The position numbers were made by a program, and so were the translations under genes. The notes under the pieces were generated by a model that made no database searches, was not told where the DNA came from, and worked only from the letters and a program-made list of their open reading frames with translations. 64,000 nt of DNA from Arthrobacter sp. Marseille-P9274. Its GTDB lineage: Bacteria > Actinomycetota > Actinomycetes > Actinomycetales > Micrococcaceae. The DNA lies in the NCBI RefSeq assembly GCF_946892675.1, contig NZ_CAMPOV010000001.1, forward strand, positions 2,454,033-2,518,032. The letters run 5' to 3'. How positions within the stretch are numbered: position 1 is the first letter of the stretch; each line of letters begins with the position of its first letter. Below are positions 10,480-19,191 of the stretch, piece after piece.

Positions 10480-10616
10480 GGGCGTCTTCAACGAAGACCG
10501 CTTCCGTAAGTGGAAGCAAGACAACTTTACAGAAGATCCGCCGAAGAACGAAATCGGGGCGGGACGGCCCCCTATTCCGGGCGACGGCGCCGCGTTTCCG
10601 GGCAGCGGGCCGGCAC

Positions 10617-10991
10617 CTAGAGTCCGGCTCTGATCCGCGATTCGAGCTGGGCGACGAAGTGCTCCGCCTGGGCCGAAGTGACCATACCCCAGGCAACTGC
10701 CTGGTCCATCTCGGCACGGACTCCGTCAAGCCGTTCGCTCCGGCTCGGCTGAGCCGGCTCCTCGCCAAACTTTGCCTCGAACTTTTGCCGCTCCAGCAGG
10801 TCCGATTCCCGGCGGACGTAAGTGGCAGCACCCGCCGCCGAGACCTCGGAATGCATGGCCTCGAATGCCGGAACGGCCGCCGTGGCCGGAGACGCCCCCA
10901 ACACACCGAACGCGGCCACCGCCGCCGCGGCCAGGAACGATCCCGCCGCTGCTCGCATCGATCGGACTAGGTACCGACGGCGGCTCCCCAT
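10617..10991 (-). CDS. small secreted protein, unknown function
   Basis: A 124-aa protein with a basic N-terminus (MGSRRRYLVRSMR), a hydrophobic core and an AxA site at SPATAA, consistent with a Sec signal peptide and a mature chain of about 85 residues. The mature part is Ala/Glu/Arg-rich and probably helical (VRRESDLLERQKFEAKF and EHFVAQLESRIRAGL). No cysteine and no motif that I recognise. The ATG at 10991 has AAGGAG 8 nt upstream, which favours it over upstream in-frame codons. Confidence 0.6.
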   Translation of the reverse strand: MGSRRRYLVRSMRAAAGSFLAAAAVAAFGVLGASPATAAVPAFEAMHSEVSAAGAATYVRRESDLLERQKFEAKFGEEPAQPSRSERLDGVRAEMDQAVAWGMVTSAQAEHFVAQLESRIRAGL

Positions 10992-11167
10992 GCAACGTGC
11001 TCCTTCAATAGTTTGGTCGTTCAAACAACGTCCCCAGTCTTTCCGGAAAGTTTGGAGAAAATCTGGCCGCTTCCTGAGGGCAAGCTGGGAATGCCGAACC
11101 GCCTGCCCGGGGACGGGACGAAGTAGGCTAGGCGCAGAGCACACCACCCTGACCAAGAGGAGGCACC

Positions 11168-11659
11168 ATGGCCAGCGAATCATCGTTCGACGTCGTCAAC
11201 AAGGTCGACAAGCAGGAAGTCGCCAACGCCCTGAACCAGGCGCAGAAGGAATTGGCACAGCGCTACGATTTCAAGGGAGTCGGCGCCGAAGTCGATTTCA
11301 GCGGCGAGAAGATCCTGATGAAGGCCAACTCCGAGGAACGCGTGAAGGCTGTCCTTGACGTCCTGCAGTCCAAGCTCGTCAAGCGCGGCATCTCGCTGAA
11401 ATCCCTCGATGCGGGCGAGCCCTTCGCTTCCGGCAAGGAATACCGGATCGAAGCGGGCATCAAGGAAGGCATCGCACAGGACCAGGCCAAGAAAATCAAC
11501 AAGATCATCCGCGACGAGGGCCCCAAGGGCGTAAAGTCGCAGATCCAGGGTGACGAGCTGCGGGTCAGCTCAAAGTCCCGGGACGATCTCCAGGAAGTCA
11601 TCAATCTGCTGAAGTCCTCCGACCTGGACGTCGACCTCCAGTTCATCAACTACCGCTAG
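11168..11659 (+). CDS. yajQ: YajQ family nucleotide-binding protein
   Basis: A 163-aa member of the UPF0234/YajQ family, which has two ferredoxin-like domains and in some bacteria binds c-di-GMP or tRNA/GTP. Family hallmarks are the N-terminal [25 protein letters not shown], and the C-terminal [12 protein letters not shown], with length equal to the family norm of about 163. ATG 11168 is preceded by AAGAGGAGG. The cellular role in actinobacteria is not established. A hairpin follows the stop codon. Confidence 0.93.
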   Translation: MASESSFDVVNKVDKQEVANALNQAQKELAQRYDFKGVGAEVDFSGEKILMKANSEERVKAVLDVLQSKLVKRGISLKSLDAGEPFASGKEYRIEAGIKEGIAQDQAKKINKIIRDEGPKGVKSQIQGDELRVSSKSRDDLQEVINLLKSSDLDVDLQFINYR

Positions 11660-11676
11660 CCGCGAACGAATCACAG

Positions 11677-11707
11677 GGGCCGCAGCCGGAGCCCAAGGCT
11701 GCGGCCC
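11677..11707 (+). terminator. hairpin downstream of yajQ
   Basis: Perfect 11-bp inverted repeat: GGGCCGCAGCC (11677-11687) and GGCTGCGGCCC (11697-11707), 9-nt loop. It lies 18 bp after the yajQ stop. No long U-run follows. Confidence 0.6.
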
Positions 11708-11787
11708 ATGTAGTTCCAAGGCAAGCCCAAGCATTGAAGGTCACACTGGGCGGACAAGGTCAACGCCATCACCTTTAGGAGCGCGAC

Positions 11788-11946
11788 ATGTTGTGTGACC
11801 GGTGCGGATCCTCCGCCTACGTCAATGTCATTCTCGACACGGGCGGCTTGCTGTCATGGTGTGCGCATCACTACCGCGAGCATGAACAAGCACTGTTCGC
11901 CTACGTCATCAGTATCCAGGACGATCGCCACCTTCTCGAGGCATAG
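11788..11946 (+). CDS. zinc-ribbon mini-protein (DUF7455-like)
   Basis: A 52-aa protein. It carries CDRC near the start and CAHH at residues 25-28, a CxxC...CxxH arrangement likely to bind one zinc ion, with VNVILDTGGLLSWCAHH matching the small actinobacterial DUF7455 proteins as I recall them. ATG 11788 has AGGAG 7 nt upstream. The function of the family is unknown. The stop is 12 bp from the convergent remnant of a DyP peroxidase. Confidence 0.7.
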   Translation: MLCDRCGSSAYVNVILDTGGLLSWCAHHYREHEQALFAYVISIQDDRHLLEA

Positions 11947-11958
11947 CGTTGTTCCGGC

Positions 11959-12180
11959 TCAGGCAGCGGCGAAGAGCCCCTGCCCCAGCCAGCCGCCCGG
12001 CTCAATCCCGGGCGGGATGGCGAACAAACCCGCCCCGGTATGCCTGAGGTACTCGGCCAGTGCATCGTTCTTGGCCATCGCCGCCTGCATGGGCACGAAA
12101 TGTGTCCGCGGATCCGTCACGAAGGCGATGAAGAACAGCCCGGCGCGCCATACGCCCAAGCGGGCTACGTAGCGTGGATC
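11959..12180 (-). pseudogene. 3' remnant of a DyP-type peroxidase (EfeB-like)
   Basis: An open frame of about 73 codons ending at 11959 matches only the C-terminus of DyP/EfeB haem peroxidases: AGLFFIAFVTDPRTHFVPMQ, then KNDALAEYLRHTGAGLFAIP, then PGGWLGQGLF. Intact enzymes are about 400 residues with an N-terminal ferredoxin-like domain and the GxxDG motif; none of that is present. Upstream of DPRYVARLG the frame merges with the stop codon of the histidine phosphatase gene, so the rest of the gene has been lost or replaced. No plausible start or ribosome-binding site is seen. Confidence 0.75.
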
Positions 12181-12863
12181 TAGCGGCCGCCGTCCGGTTC
12201 CATGACCGCGGCTGCGGAATCACCGGCGGGCCCATCGGCCTGGAAGTCCTCGACAGCCGGACCGCCCACGGCCTCACCCATCCAGGTCACGGCTTCCCAC
12301 TCGCTGCCCGATCCTTCTAGCACAACGACGCCGGTGTTGCTGAGGATGTTGCGGGCGGCAAACTCCGCATCGAGGTTCTTCGCGCGGGCGCCTGCCCAGC
12401 TGCGGATCATCGCCCCGTGGCTGAAGAGGGCCACCGTTCCCAGTCCCTCGGCTTCCGCCTCGGCGACTACGTCGTCGAACCGGCCGAACGTTTCAAAGCC
12501 GTCCGGTCCGCCGGGCATTCTCCGGTCCAGCTCCCCGGCCGTCCAGGCGAAAACAGTGCGCAGATAGACGGCGATCGATTCGCCATCGCCAAGCATTTCG
12601 TACTCCCCGGCGGAGATCTCCCGCAGCCCGTCCCGGATTCCAACATCCAGGCGCATGGACCCAGCCAGCGGCGAAGCAGTCAGCTGCGTCCTGATCGCCG
12701 TCGAGGCATACAGCGCCTCGATCGGTTCCTCCGCGAGGGCCACCGGCAGCGCGCGGGCCTGCTCATGGCCCAGTCGGGTCAGCTCCGGCCCGGGAACGGC
12801 GGTGTCCAGCAGGCCCTTGATGTTGGACGGCGTCTGGCCGTGGCGGATCAACAGCAGCCTCAT
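12180..12863 (-). CDS. histidine phosphatase family protein (phosphoglycerate mutase-like)
   Basis: A 227-aa member of the branch 1 histidine phosphatases. The catalytic histidine is in LLLIRHGQTPSN at residues 3-14, and the second histidine in TVALFSHGAMIRSW near residue 150. The substrate is unknown; the size and lack of the longer dPGM insertions suggest a broad phosphatase, not glycolytic mutase. It begins 13 nt after the htpX stop and its last base abuts the DyP remnant, so its 3' end marks a rearrangement point. Its C-terminal 25 residues (after VGGPAVEDFQ) are low complexity. Confidence 0.85.
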   Translation of the reverse strand: MRLLLIRHGQTPSNIKGLLDTAVPGPELTRLGHEQARALPVALAEEPIEALYASTAIRTQLTASPLAGSMRLDVGIRDGLREISAGEYEMLGDGESIAVYLRTVFAWTAGELDRRMPGGPDGFETFGRFDDVVAEAEAEGLGTVALFSHGAMIRSWAGARAKNLDAEFAARNILSNTGVVVLEGSGSEWEAVTWMGEAVGGPAVEDFQADGPAGDSAAAVMEPDGGR

Positions 12864-12876
12864 ACGCCCTGCCCCG

Positions 12877-13746
12877 TCAGGAGCCGAGCGGACGGCCGGC
12901 CATCCGCTCCAGCCGAGCCACCCGGTCGTCCATCGGCGGGTGCGTGCTGAACAGCTTGCCGATTCCGCCGCCCTTGAACGGGTTGGCGATCATCAGGTGG
13001 CTGGTATTGACCAGCTTCTGGTCCTGCGGCAGCGGAGCCGCCTGGGTGCCCACCTGCAGCTTGCGCAGCGCCGAGGCCAAGGCCAGCGGATCCTCCGTGA
13101 GCTGGGCGCCGTCCTCGTCCGCGTCGTACTCCCGCGTCCGGCTGATCGACATCTGGATCAGCGCGGCGGCGATCGGGGCGAGCAGCGACATCGCCAGCAG
13201 CGCGATCGGGTTCGCATTGCGGTCCCGGCCGCCGAAGAACAACATGAATTGAGCGACCGAGGTGATCACACCGGCGACGGCGGCGGCAACGGAGGAGGTC
13301 AGGATGTCGCGGTTGTAGACGTGCATCAGTTCGTGGCCGAGGACGCCGCGCAGCTCGCGTTCGGTGAGCAGCCGCAGGATTCCCTCGGTGCAGCAGACCG
13401 CAGCGTTCTGCGGGTTCCGCCCGGTGGCAAACGCGTTGGGAGCCTGCGTCGGCGAGACATAGAGCCGCGGCATCGGCTGATTGGCACGCGTGGAGAGCTC
13501 GCGGACGATCCGGTACATTTCGGGCGCCTGCTGCTCCGTCACCGGGTAGGCATGCATCGCCCGGATCGCCAGCTTGTCGCTGTTCCAGTAGCTGTAGGCC
13601 GTCGTCCCCAGACCGATCAGCGCCATGATCCAGATCCAGCTGCTGCTGCCCGTGCCGCTGGCCAGCAGGCCCCCGATCCCGAGCAGGATGGCGAACAGCA
13701 CGCCGAACAGGACGGCGGTCTTCAAACCGTTGAAATGATGATGCAC
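12877..13746 (-). CDS. htpX: membrane zinc metalloprotease HtpX
   Basis: A 289-aa M48 family protease that degrades misfolded membrane proteins. Two N-terminal transmembrane helices are followed by the zinc site HELMH (residues 139-143) and the third ligand in [13 protein letters not shown]; two further membrane segments sit between them ([19 protein letters not shown] and [16 protein letters not shown]). The GTG start gives [11 protein letters not shown], the usual HtpX N-terminus, with AAGGAG upstream at a slightly long spacing. It leads an operon with the histidine phosphatase. Confidence 0.93.
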   Translation of the reverse strand: MHHHFNGLKTAVLFGVLFAILLGIGGLLASGTGSSSWIWIMALIGLGTTAYSYWNSDKLAIRAMHAYPVTEQQAPEMYRIVRELSTRANQPMPRLYVSPTQAPNAFATGRNPQNAAVCCTEGILRLLTERELRGVLGHELMHVYNRDILTSSVAAAVAGVITSVAQFMLFFGGRDRNANPIALLAMSLLAPIAAALIQMSISRTREYDADEDGAQLTEDPLALASALRKLQVGTQAAPLPQDQKLVNTSHLMIANPFKGGGIGKLFSTHPPMDDRVARLERMAGRPLGS

Positions 13747-13854
13747 CGCTGCAAGTCTCCTTCTGCGAACGACCGGCCGGCCGCCGTCGTGCTTTCCGCT
13801 CCCGCGATGGGACCGGACACTTCCTATAACGCGCTGACTTGGCCTACTGTTCCA

Positions 13855-15135
13855 TCACGGTTCCGGATGGCGGTCATCGTAGCCGGCAAAACGCGGCTGC
13901 CAGCGGTGCAGCAGCCAGACCGCCAGCACGCAGGCCAGGCCGCCCGCGAGCGCTGCCATCCCCTCGCCGAGCCACTGGCCGTTGCCGCCGGCCACGGCGT
14001 CGCCCAGCCGCGGACCACCCGCGACCACCACGATGAAGATCCCCTGGAGCCGCCCGCGCATGGCGTCCGGCGTCGCGGATTGCAGAATGGTGTTGCGGAA
14101 GACTCCGCTGACCGTGTCCGCCGCGCCGGCGGCCATTAGGGCGGCCGCCGCAGGCAGCAGCCAGGGGCTTACCGTTCCGCCCGGCGGCGGACCGTCGTTC
14201 CCGGCCAGTACGACGACAGCGCCAAAGACCGCGACGGCGGTTCCCCACAGTGCCACGCACCACAGCACGGCCAGTCCCTGCCGGCGCACGTGGCCTAAAG
14301 GGCCGGAAAACAGCGCTGCCAGGAAGGCACCGGCGGCAACCGCGGCGAGCAGGATGCCCGCCGTCGCCTCCCCTCCCCCGAGCACGACGGCCCCAACGGC
14401 CGGCATCAGCGCGCGTGGCTGGGCCAGCACCATCGCGGCCAGGTCCACCAGGAACGTCATCCGGATATTCGGCCTGGTGCGCAGGAACTGCAGGCCTTCC
14501 AGGACCGACCGGAGGCCGGCCCTGTGTACGTCCCCCTCGGGAGGCAGCGGCGGCAGGCGGAACAGCGCCCACATCGCCGCCGTGAACGTCAAGACGTCGA
14601 TGGTGTAAGTCCAGCCGAAGCCCACGTTCGCCACGAGGACGCCGGCCAGGAGCGGGCCCAGCGTCATGCCCAGGCCGAAGGTCATCATGTTCAAGGCGTT
14701 GGCCGCCGGCAGCATCTGCCGCTTGACCAACCGGGGGATGATCGCGTTGCGGGCCGGCTGGTTGACGCCGGCGGCGGCGGAGTGGATGGCGATGAGCACA
14801 TACAGCAACCAGACCTGCCCCAGCCCGGACCACGCATGGAAGGCGAAGAGGCCGGCGCAGGCCCAGAGCACCAGCCCCGAATACAGTGCCACCTTGCGGC
14901 GGTCGTGGGCGTCCACGATGGCTCCGCCATAGAGCCCGGCGAGCACCAGCGGGACCAGCCCGACGACGCCGATCGCGCCGACCGCCAGGGTGGATCGGGT
15001 GAGGTCGTAGACTTCCAGGCTAACGGCGACCAAAGTCAGCTGGGCGCCGACCGAGGACAGCGACGTGCCGGTCCATAACCGCCGGAAATCCGGGCTCACC
15101 TTCAGCGGCGTGGTGTCGGCGAGGAGTCTCGGCAT
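13855..15135 (-). CDS. MFS transporter (EntS-like exporter)
   Basis: A 426-aa major facilitator protein with about 12 membrane segments. The N-terminus SPDFRRLWTGTSLSSVGAQL and the family motif GAIVDAHDRRKVAL place it with the EntS/DHA3 group of drug and siderophore exporters; the second half has MRGRLQGIF. No siderophore genes are near, so the substrate is unknown. The ATG lacks a Shine-Dalgarno sequence and follows TAGACT by 6 nt, so the mRNA is probably leaderless. The hydrolase stop at 15154 is 18 bp upstream, and the -10 box lies in that gap. Confidence 0.88.
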   Translation of the reverse strand: MPRLLADTTPLKVSPDFRRLWTGTSLSSVGAQLTLVAVSLEVYDLTRSTLAVGAIGVVGLVPLVLAGLYGGAIVDAHDRRKVALYSGLVLWACAGLFAFHAWSGLGQVWLLYVLIAIHSAAAGVNQPARNAIIPRLVKRQMLPAANALNMMTFGLGMTLGPLLAGVLVANVGFGWTYTIDVLTFTAAMWALFRLPPLPPEGDVHRAGLRSVLEGLQFLRTRPNIRMTFLVDLAAMVLAQPRALMPAVGAVVLGGGEATAGILLAAVAAGAFLAALFSGPLGHVRRQGLAVLWCVALWGTAVAVFGAVVVLAGNDGPPPGGTVSPWLLPAAAALMAAGAADTVSGVFRNTILQSATPDAMRGRLQGIFIVVVAGGPRLGDAVAGGNGQWLGEGMAALAGGLACVLAVWLLHRWQPRFAGYDDRHPEP

Positions 15136-15141
15136 GAGCAG

Positions 15142-15147
15142 AGTCTA
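15142..15147 (-). promoter_or_regulatory. -10 element, leaderless MFS gene
   Basis: TAGACT, then 6 nt, then the ATG at 15135, on the minus strand. Confidence 0.45.
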
Positions 15148-15153
15148 GTTCGC

Positions 15154-15867
15154 TTAGGCACCTTTCCTTGGCAGCCGGTCCCTAATGATCTGCAGCGGGT
15201 GAGGATCGGCGATGACACGGAAATGCCCGTAGTTCTCGAGCACGATGTTCTCGGCATCGGCCAGATGGCTCCCGCCCGGGATATGGGGATCGAACTTACT
15301 GAATACCGAGGTGATGCGGGGGTGGGCCGCCCGCTTCCTGGCCAGCGCAAGCAGCGCAGGATTCCGAGGGGCGAAGGCCCGGATGCTTGGGGCCAGGAAA
15401 AACCGGGCGTAGTGCGACCCGGAGAAGGGCGTATTGACAGCAACCATATGCCGGATCCTGGCCGCCGATGCGGGCAGCGTCATCAGGTGCTTGCCGATCA
15501 ATCCGCCCTTGCTGTGCGCCACAATGGTCACGTTCGAGATCTCGGCCGCCTCCAGGTAGGCAGTTACCAGCGCGGCCATTTTGGCCACCGTTCCCCGGTT
15601 GTATCCAAGAGTCCGCACAACGTGGACCGGGTGGCCGTCTGCATGCAAAGCGTCAGCGATCGGCTTGAGGAACTGCCAGTTTTCGTATACTCCCGGGAGC
15701 AGCAGTACGGGAGCATCGACACGCTCTCCGGCCTCCAGGTAGGGCCGAGGATCATGCCGGAACAGGAAGCCATGGGTCTGCCAGTAGGCCACATAAGCGT
15801 AGTCCAGCACCCAGCCCCATGCCCGGCCGGCGATTGCCCGAAGCGCTGTCCCCGATGTGCTCAACAT
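15154..15867 (-). CDS. alpha/beta hydrolase, second of an overlapping pair
   Basis: A 237-aa lipase/esterase-like alpha/beta hydrolase. The nucleophile elbow is AHSKGG in NVTIVAHSKGGLIGKHLM, and the oxyanion-side motif is VLLLPGVYENWQFL; the C-terminal NYGHFRVIADP probably gives the catalytic histidine. The ATG at 15867 overlaps the stop of the upstream hydrolase pseudogene (ATGTTGA), a classic coupling arrangement. Because the upstream gene carries two frameshifts, an accidental continuous frame joins this gene to the middle of its neighbour, but the ATG here is the natural start. Substrate unknown. Confidence 0.8.
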   Translation of the reverse strand: MLSTSGTALRAIAGRAWGWVLDYAYVAYWQTHGFLFRHDPRPYLEAGERVDAPVLLLPGVYENWQFLKPIADALHADGHPVHVVRTLGYNRGTVAKMAALVTAYLEAAEISNVTIVAHSKGGLIGKHLMTLPASAARIRHMVAVNTPFSGSHYARFFLAPSIRAFAPRNPALLALARKRAAHPRITSVFSKFDPHIPGGSHLADAENIVLENYGHFRVIADPHPLQIIRDRLPRKGA

Positions 15868-16499
15868 GCCCGCTCCGCGACCTCGTGGCAGTAAGCTGCG
15901 ACCGTTTCCGGACGGCGGAACATTCGTGCGTGGCTCGCCCTCAATCTCGACAGAAAGACCCCTCGGTGCAGCAGCAGCCAGTTCTGCCGCCCAATCGCGC
16001 GGCACGATGGAATCGCGTCCTCCTCGGAGAATCAGTGTGGGGACTTGGATCACGGGCATTACGTCCTCAAGATGGTGCCGCAGCAGTTCCTGCAGGGTTC
16101 GGAAGTGCCAGCGCGGGCCGGACCGAAAGTAGTCGCTCAGGACGATCCAAACCAGGTGCGGAGGCTCGCGCGCCGCAATTTCCGCAACGATCTGCGCACC
16201 CATGGAGTGCCCGATCAGCACCGCTGATTCCACGCCGATCCGGGATAGGGCTTCGCGGACCAATGCTGCAAACTGCGCAATGGCTACCTGTTCCTGCGGA
16301 GACCGCGCCTCTCCGAAACCAGGCAATTCCACGTATGTACAGTTCCCACTTTAGCAAGTGCTTCGGCCAGGGGCCCAAAGTAGCGTGGGGAAACGCCTAT
16401 GCCGGGCACCAGCACATAGGACTGGGCACCCTTCCCCCGGGTCATGATCCTCAACTCGCAGCCGCAGATATCGATGCTTAATTGCCGGATGTTGTCCAT
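15861..16499 (-). pseudogene. alpha/beta hydrolase broken by two -1 frameshifts
   Basis: The sequence encodes an alpha/beta hydrolase of about 212 residues only if two single-base deletions are corrected. From ATG 16499 (GGAG upstream) the frame runs through YVLVPGIGVSPRYFGPLAEA to VGTVHT, then must shift near 16331-16334 to give VELPGFGEA. It continues through the nucleophile elbow LIGHSMGAQ and LILRGGRDSIVP, and must shift again near 15930-15933 to give HARMFRRPETVAAYCHEV and a stop at 15861. Both corrections restore textbook family sequence. Two shifts in one gene suggest real decay, though a sequencing error cannot be excluded. Confidence 0.75.
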
Positions 16500-16618
16500 C
16501 TCGTCGGCTCCGCTCTTCGTGAAGGAAATGGTAGACCAAAGCGTCATCGGTCGGCCAAGCCCGGGAGGGTGCGGCGCACCACCGCTCCCCCGGCCGATTC
16601 GTGACGGGGGTCAAAAAT

Positions 16619-16653
16619 CTTTTCTGGACTCAGTCCAAAAAAACTGACATGAT
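16619..16653 (+). promoter_or_regulatory. furA promoter with Fur-type operator
   Basis: Inverted repeat TGGACT-C-AGTCCA at 16625-16637, flanked by TTTTC and AAAAA, resembles the operators of actinobacterial FurA/CatR repressors. The left arm also sits where a -35 box is expected: 17 bp further is CATGAT (16648-16653), and 6 nt later the furA ATG. A bound repressor would therefore block RNA polymerase directly. The predicted start of transcription is at the ATG, as reported for mycobacterial furA. Confidence 0.7.
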
Positions 16654-16659
16654 CGTTTC

Positions 16660-17118
16660 ATGGTCGACATGAGGAAGCCGGAGGACTTGCTGCGCTCAGC
16701 GATGCTGCGCGTGACCCGTCCGCGTACTGCAGTGCTGGAGGCAGTCCGCGCGCACCCTCATGCCGATGCCGACACCATCACCGGGGTGGTGCGGGACGAA
16801 CTCGGCACGGTGTCCAAGCAGGCCGTGTACGACGTGCTCGCCGCACTGACCGACGCCAGGCTGGTGCGCCGGATCGAACCCTCGGGTTCGCCGGCCCGCT
16901 ATGAGGCCAGGGTCGGCGACAACCACCACCACGTGGTGTGCCGGATTTGCGGCGCAATCGAAGATGTCGATTGCGCCGTGGGCGCAGCGCCGTGCCTTAC
17001 GGCGGCCGATGACCACGGTTTCGAGATTGACGAGGCCGAGGTCACTTACTGGGGCACATGCCCGGCCTGCGCCGCCAAGCAGGACCGTCATATGGAAGAT
17101 CCGACAAGGAGCGAATAA
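16660..17118 (+). CDS. furA: Fur family repressor (FurA/CatR/PerR-like)
   Basis: A 152-aa metal- and peroxide-responsive repressor. The N-terminal winged helix covers residues 10-85 ([14 protein letters not shown] and [17 protein letters not shown]-type helix, here [10 protein letters not shown]). The regulatory metal motif is [21 protein letters not shown], with a second CPACAAK pair at the C-terminus forming the structural zinc site. It is directly followed by the catalase gene, the arrangement of catR-catA in Streptomyces and furA-katG in mycobacteria, so it very probably represses itself and katA until peroxide oxidises it. Two ATGs lie four codons apart; the first fits the leaderless promoter. 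Confidence 0.9.
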   Translation: MVDMRKPEDLLRSAMLRVTRPRTAVLEAVRAHPHADADTITGVVRDELGTVSKQAVYDVLAALTDARLVRRIEPSGSPARYEARVGDNHHHVVCRICGAIEDVDCAVGAAPCLTAADDHGFEIDEAEVTYWGTCPACAAKQDRHMEDPTRSE

Positions 17119-17122
17119 CTAG

Positions 17123-18622
17123 ATGGCTGATAACACCAAGCCGCTGACAACCGTTGCGGGCGCACCCGTAGCGGACAACCAGGACAGCCTGACCGCCGGG
17201 CCGCGCGGCCCCATGCTGCTCCAGGACGTCTGGTTCCTGGAGAAGATGGCGCACTTCGACCGCGAGGTCATCCCCGAGCGCCGCATGCACGCCAAGGGTT
17301 CGGGTGCCTTCGGTACCTTTACGGTGACCCACGACATCACGAAGTACAGCTCCGCGAAGATCTTCTCCGAGGTCGGCAAGAAGACCGAGATGTTCGCCCG
17401 TTTCTCCACCGTTGCCGGCGAGCGCGGAGCGGCCGACGCCGAGCGCGACATCCGCGGTTTCGCCCTGAGGTTCTACACCGAAGAGGGCAACTGGGACGTT
17501 GTCGGCAACAACACGCCGGTCTTCTTCTTCCGCGATCCGCTGAAGTTCCCCGACCTCAACCACGCGGTCAAGCGCGACCCGCGCACCAACCTGCGCAGCG
17601 CCGAGAACAACTGGGACTTCTGGACCAACCTGCCCGAGGCCCTGCACCAGGTCACCATCGTCATGTCGGACCGCGGCATCCCGGCCTCGTACCGCCACAT
17701 GCACGGCTTCGGTTCGCACACCTACAGCTTCATCAACGACGCCGGTGAGCGCTACTGGGTGAAGTTCCACTTCCGCACCCAGCAGGGCATCAAGAACCTG
17801 GACGATGCCGAGGCGGCCAAGCTGGTCGGCGAGGACCGCGAGTCGCACCAGCGCGATCTCTTCGATTCGATCGAAAACGGCGACTTCCCCAAGTGGACTC
17901 TGTTCGTGCAGATCATGCCCGAGGCCGAGGCCGAGACCTACAAGTACCACCCGTTCGACCTCACGAAGGTCTGGTCGAAGAAGGACTACCCGCTGATCGA
18001 GGTCGGCGAGTTCGAGCTCAACCGCAATCCGGAGAACTACTTCGCCGATGTCGAGCAGGCTGCCTTCACCCCGGCGAACGTGGTTCCGGGCATCAGCTTC
18101 TCGCCCGACCGCATGCTGCAGGGCCGCCTGTTCTCCTATGGCGACGCCGCCCGCTACCGCCTGGGCGTCAACCACCACCAGATCCCGGTGAACTACCCGC
18201 GCGGCGCCCAGCTCGTCAACTCCTTCCACCGCGACGGTGCCATGCGCGTCGACGGCAACCAGGGCGCGACTCCGGGCATCAACCCGAACTCCTATGGCCG
18301 CTGGCAGGAACAGCCGGCTTACCGCGACCCGGCCCAGGCAGTGGGGGCCGTGGCCGACCGGTTCAACTACCGCGAGGACGACGACAACTACTTCGAGCAG
18401 CCCGGCATCCTCTTCCGCGAGAAGATGACCGAGGAGCAGCGCCAGGTGCTGTTCGAGAACACCGCCCGCGCCATCGACGGGGCCTCGCAGGCCACCATCG
18501 AGCGCCACATCGCCAACTGCACGAAGGCCGACCCGGCCTACGGCGAAGGCGTGCGCAAGGCGATCGAGGCCCTCCAGGCCGGCAAGATCTCCCCGGTTGA
18601 TGTAAACACCGACTCCGCCTAA
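17123..18622 (+). CDS. katA: monofunctional haem catalase
   Basis: A 499-aa catalase that disproportionates hydrogen peroxide. The distal histidine is in [14 protein letters not shown], the distal asparagine in [14 protein letters not shown], and the proximal haem-ligand tyrosine in [14 protein letters not shown]. Length and features fit the small-subunit (clade 3) catalases; no C-terminal flavodoxin-like domain is present. The gene starts 4 nt after the furA stop, with AAGGAG inside the furA end, so both form one operon. A Rho-independent terminator follows. Confidence 0.96.
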   Translation: MADNTKPLTTVAGAPVADNQDSLTAGPRGPMLLQDVWFLEKMAHFDREVIPERRMHAKGSGAFGTFTVTHDITKYSSAKIFSEVGKKTEMFARFSTVAGERGAADAERDIRGFALRFYTEEGNWDVVGNNTPVFFFRDPLKFPDLNHAVKRDPRTNLRSAENNWDFWTNLPEALHQVTIVMSDRGIPASYRHMHGFGSHTYSFINDAGERYWVKFHFRTQQGIKNLDDAEAAKLVGEDRESHQRDLFDSIENGDFPKWTLFVQIMPEAEAETYKYHPFDLTKVWSKKDYPLIEVGEFELNRNPENYFADVEQAAFTPANVVPGISFSPDRMLQGRLFSYGDAARYRLGVNHHQIPVNYPRGAQLVNSFHRDGAMRVDGNQGATPGINPNSYGRWQEQPAYRDPAQAVGAVADRFNYREDDDNYFEQPGILFREKMTEEQRQVLFENTARAIDGASQATIERHIANCTKADPAYGEGVRKAIEALQAGKISPVDVNTDSA

Positions 18623-18636
18623 CCCCGGAGCCACGA

Positions 18637-18679
18637 CTGCCCGGGACCGGCCATCACGGCCGGTTCCGGGCAGTTTTTT
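18637..18679 (+). terminator. Rho-independent terminator of furA-katA
   Basis: 16-bp stem with one G-U pair (18637-18652 and 18658-18673), 5-nt loop, followed by TTTTTT at 18674-18679. Confidence 0.93.
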
Positions 18680-18740
18680 ATTTGCTTCCTGGCCGCCTCT
18701 CTATCGACCCGGGCGGTTTGCACCGGCACCGATCGGTTCA

Positions 18741-19130
18741 TTACTGGCCGAGCAGGTGCTCCCGGCCGAACATCCTGGCCGCGTCGCGCGCGCTCGGAGT
18801 GCCCGCGTCCACATCCGCCCCGGCTGCGAGCAGCCTGGCCACCACAGCATCCTCGCCCTTGAAAAGCGCCCCGGCGATCGGCGACTGGTCGCGGGCATTG
18901 CGGATGTCGGGGTCGGCCCCGCGCTCCAGCAGCATCGCAACGGCCTCTTCATGTCCGTGGTAGGCGGCCAGCATCAGCAGCGTGTTGCGGCTCGCGTCGG
19001 CCACGTCGATGGGGAGGCCGTGGTCGAGGAACTCGGCCAGCTCGGCACTCTTCCCTTCCCTGGCCAGGTCCATGGCGAGTTCGATAATCCTCTTGGTCTG
19101 TTCATCGTTCAACGGCTCATTGTTGGTCAC
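18741..19130 (-). CDS. ankyrin repeat protein
   Basis: A 129-aa protein made mainly of three ankyrin repeats: RNTLLMLAAYHGHEEAVAML, then GADPDIRNARDQSPIAGALF, then ARLLAAGADVDAGTPSARD. Such small bacterial ankyrin proteins act by protein-protein contact; in many bacteria they neighbour catalase (AnkB of Pseudomonas), so proximity to katA may be meaningful. The GTG start at 19130 lacks a Shine-Dalgarno sequence and follows TACGCT by 6 nt. An upstream in-frame ATG at 19169 would place the -10 box inside the gene and is less likely. Confidence 0.83.
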   Translation of the reverse strand: MTNNEPLNDEQTKRIIELAMDLAREGKSAELAEFLDHGLPIDVADASRNTLLMLAAYHGHEEAVAMLLERGADPDIRNARDQSPIAGALFKGEDAVVARLLAAGADVDAGTPSARDAARMFGREHLLGQ

Positions 19131-19191
19131 AGGTCCAGCGTAGGCGAAGCCCCTCGGCGCCGGCGTCATGCTGCCGGTCGGGCCGAAGGCA

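Noticed and set aside
10206-10970. A 254-codon plus-strand frame
   Set aside because: It runs through the tRNA-Tyr gene, its terminator and the opposite-strand secreted protein, and has no motif.
11740-12180. Insertion sequence as cause of the DyP remnant
   Set aside because: No transposase, terminal inverted repeats or target duplication are visible at either side.
15154-16332. A single 392-aa fused double hydrolase
   Set aside because: The join exists only because of a frameshift in the upstream gene; the natural stop of the first hydrolase and the ATG of the second overlap at 15861-15867.
17042-18634. A 530-codon open frame antisense to the catalase gene
   Set aside because: Same reason; katA has all catalytic residues and operon context, while the opposite strand reads as Val/Gly/Arg-rich filler.
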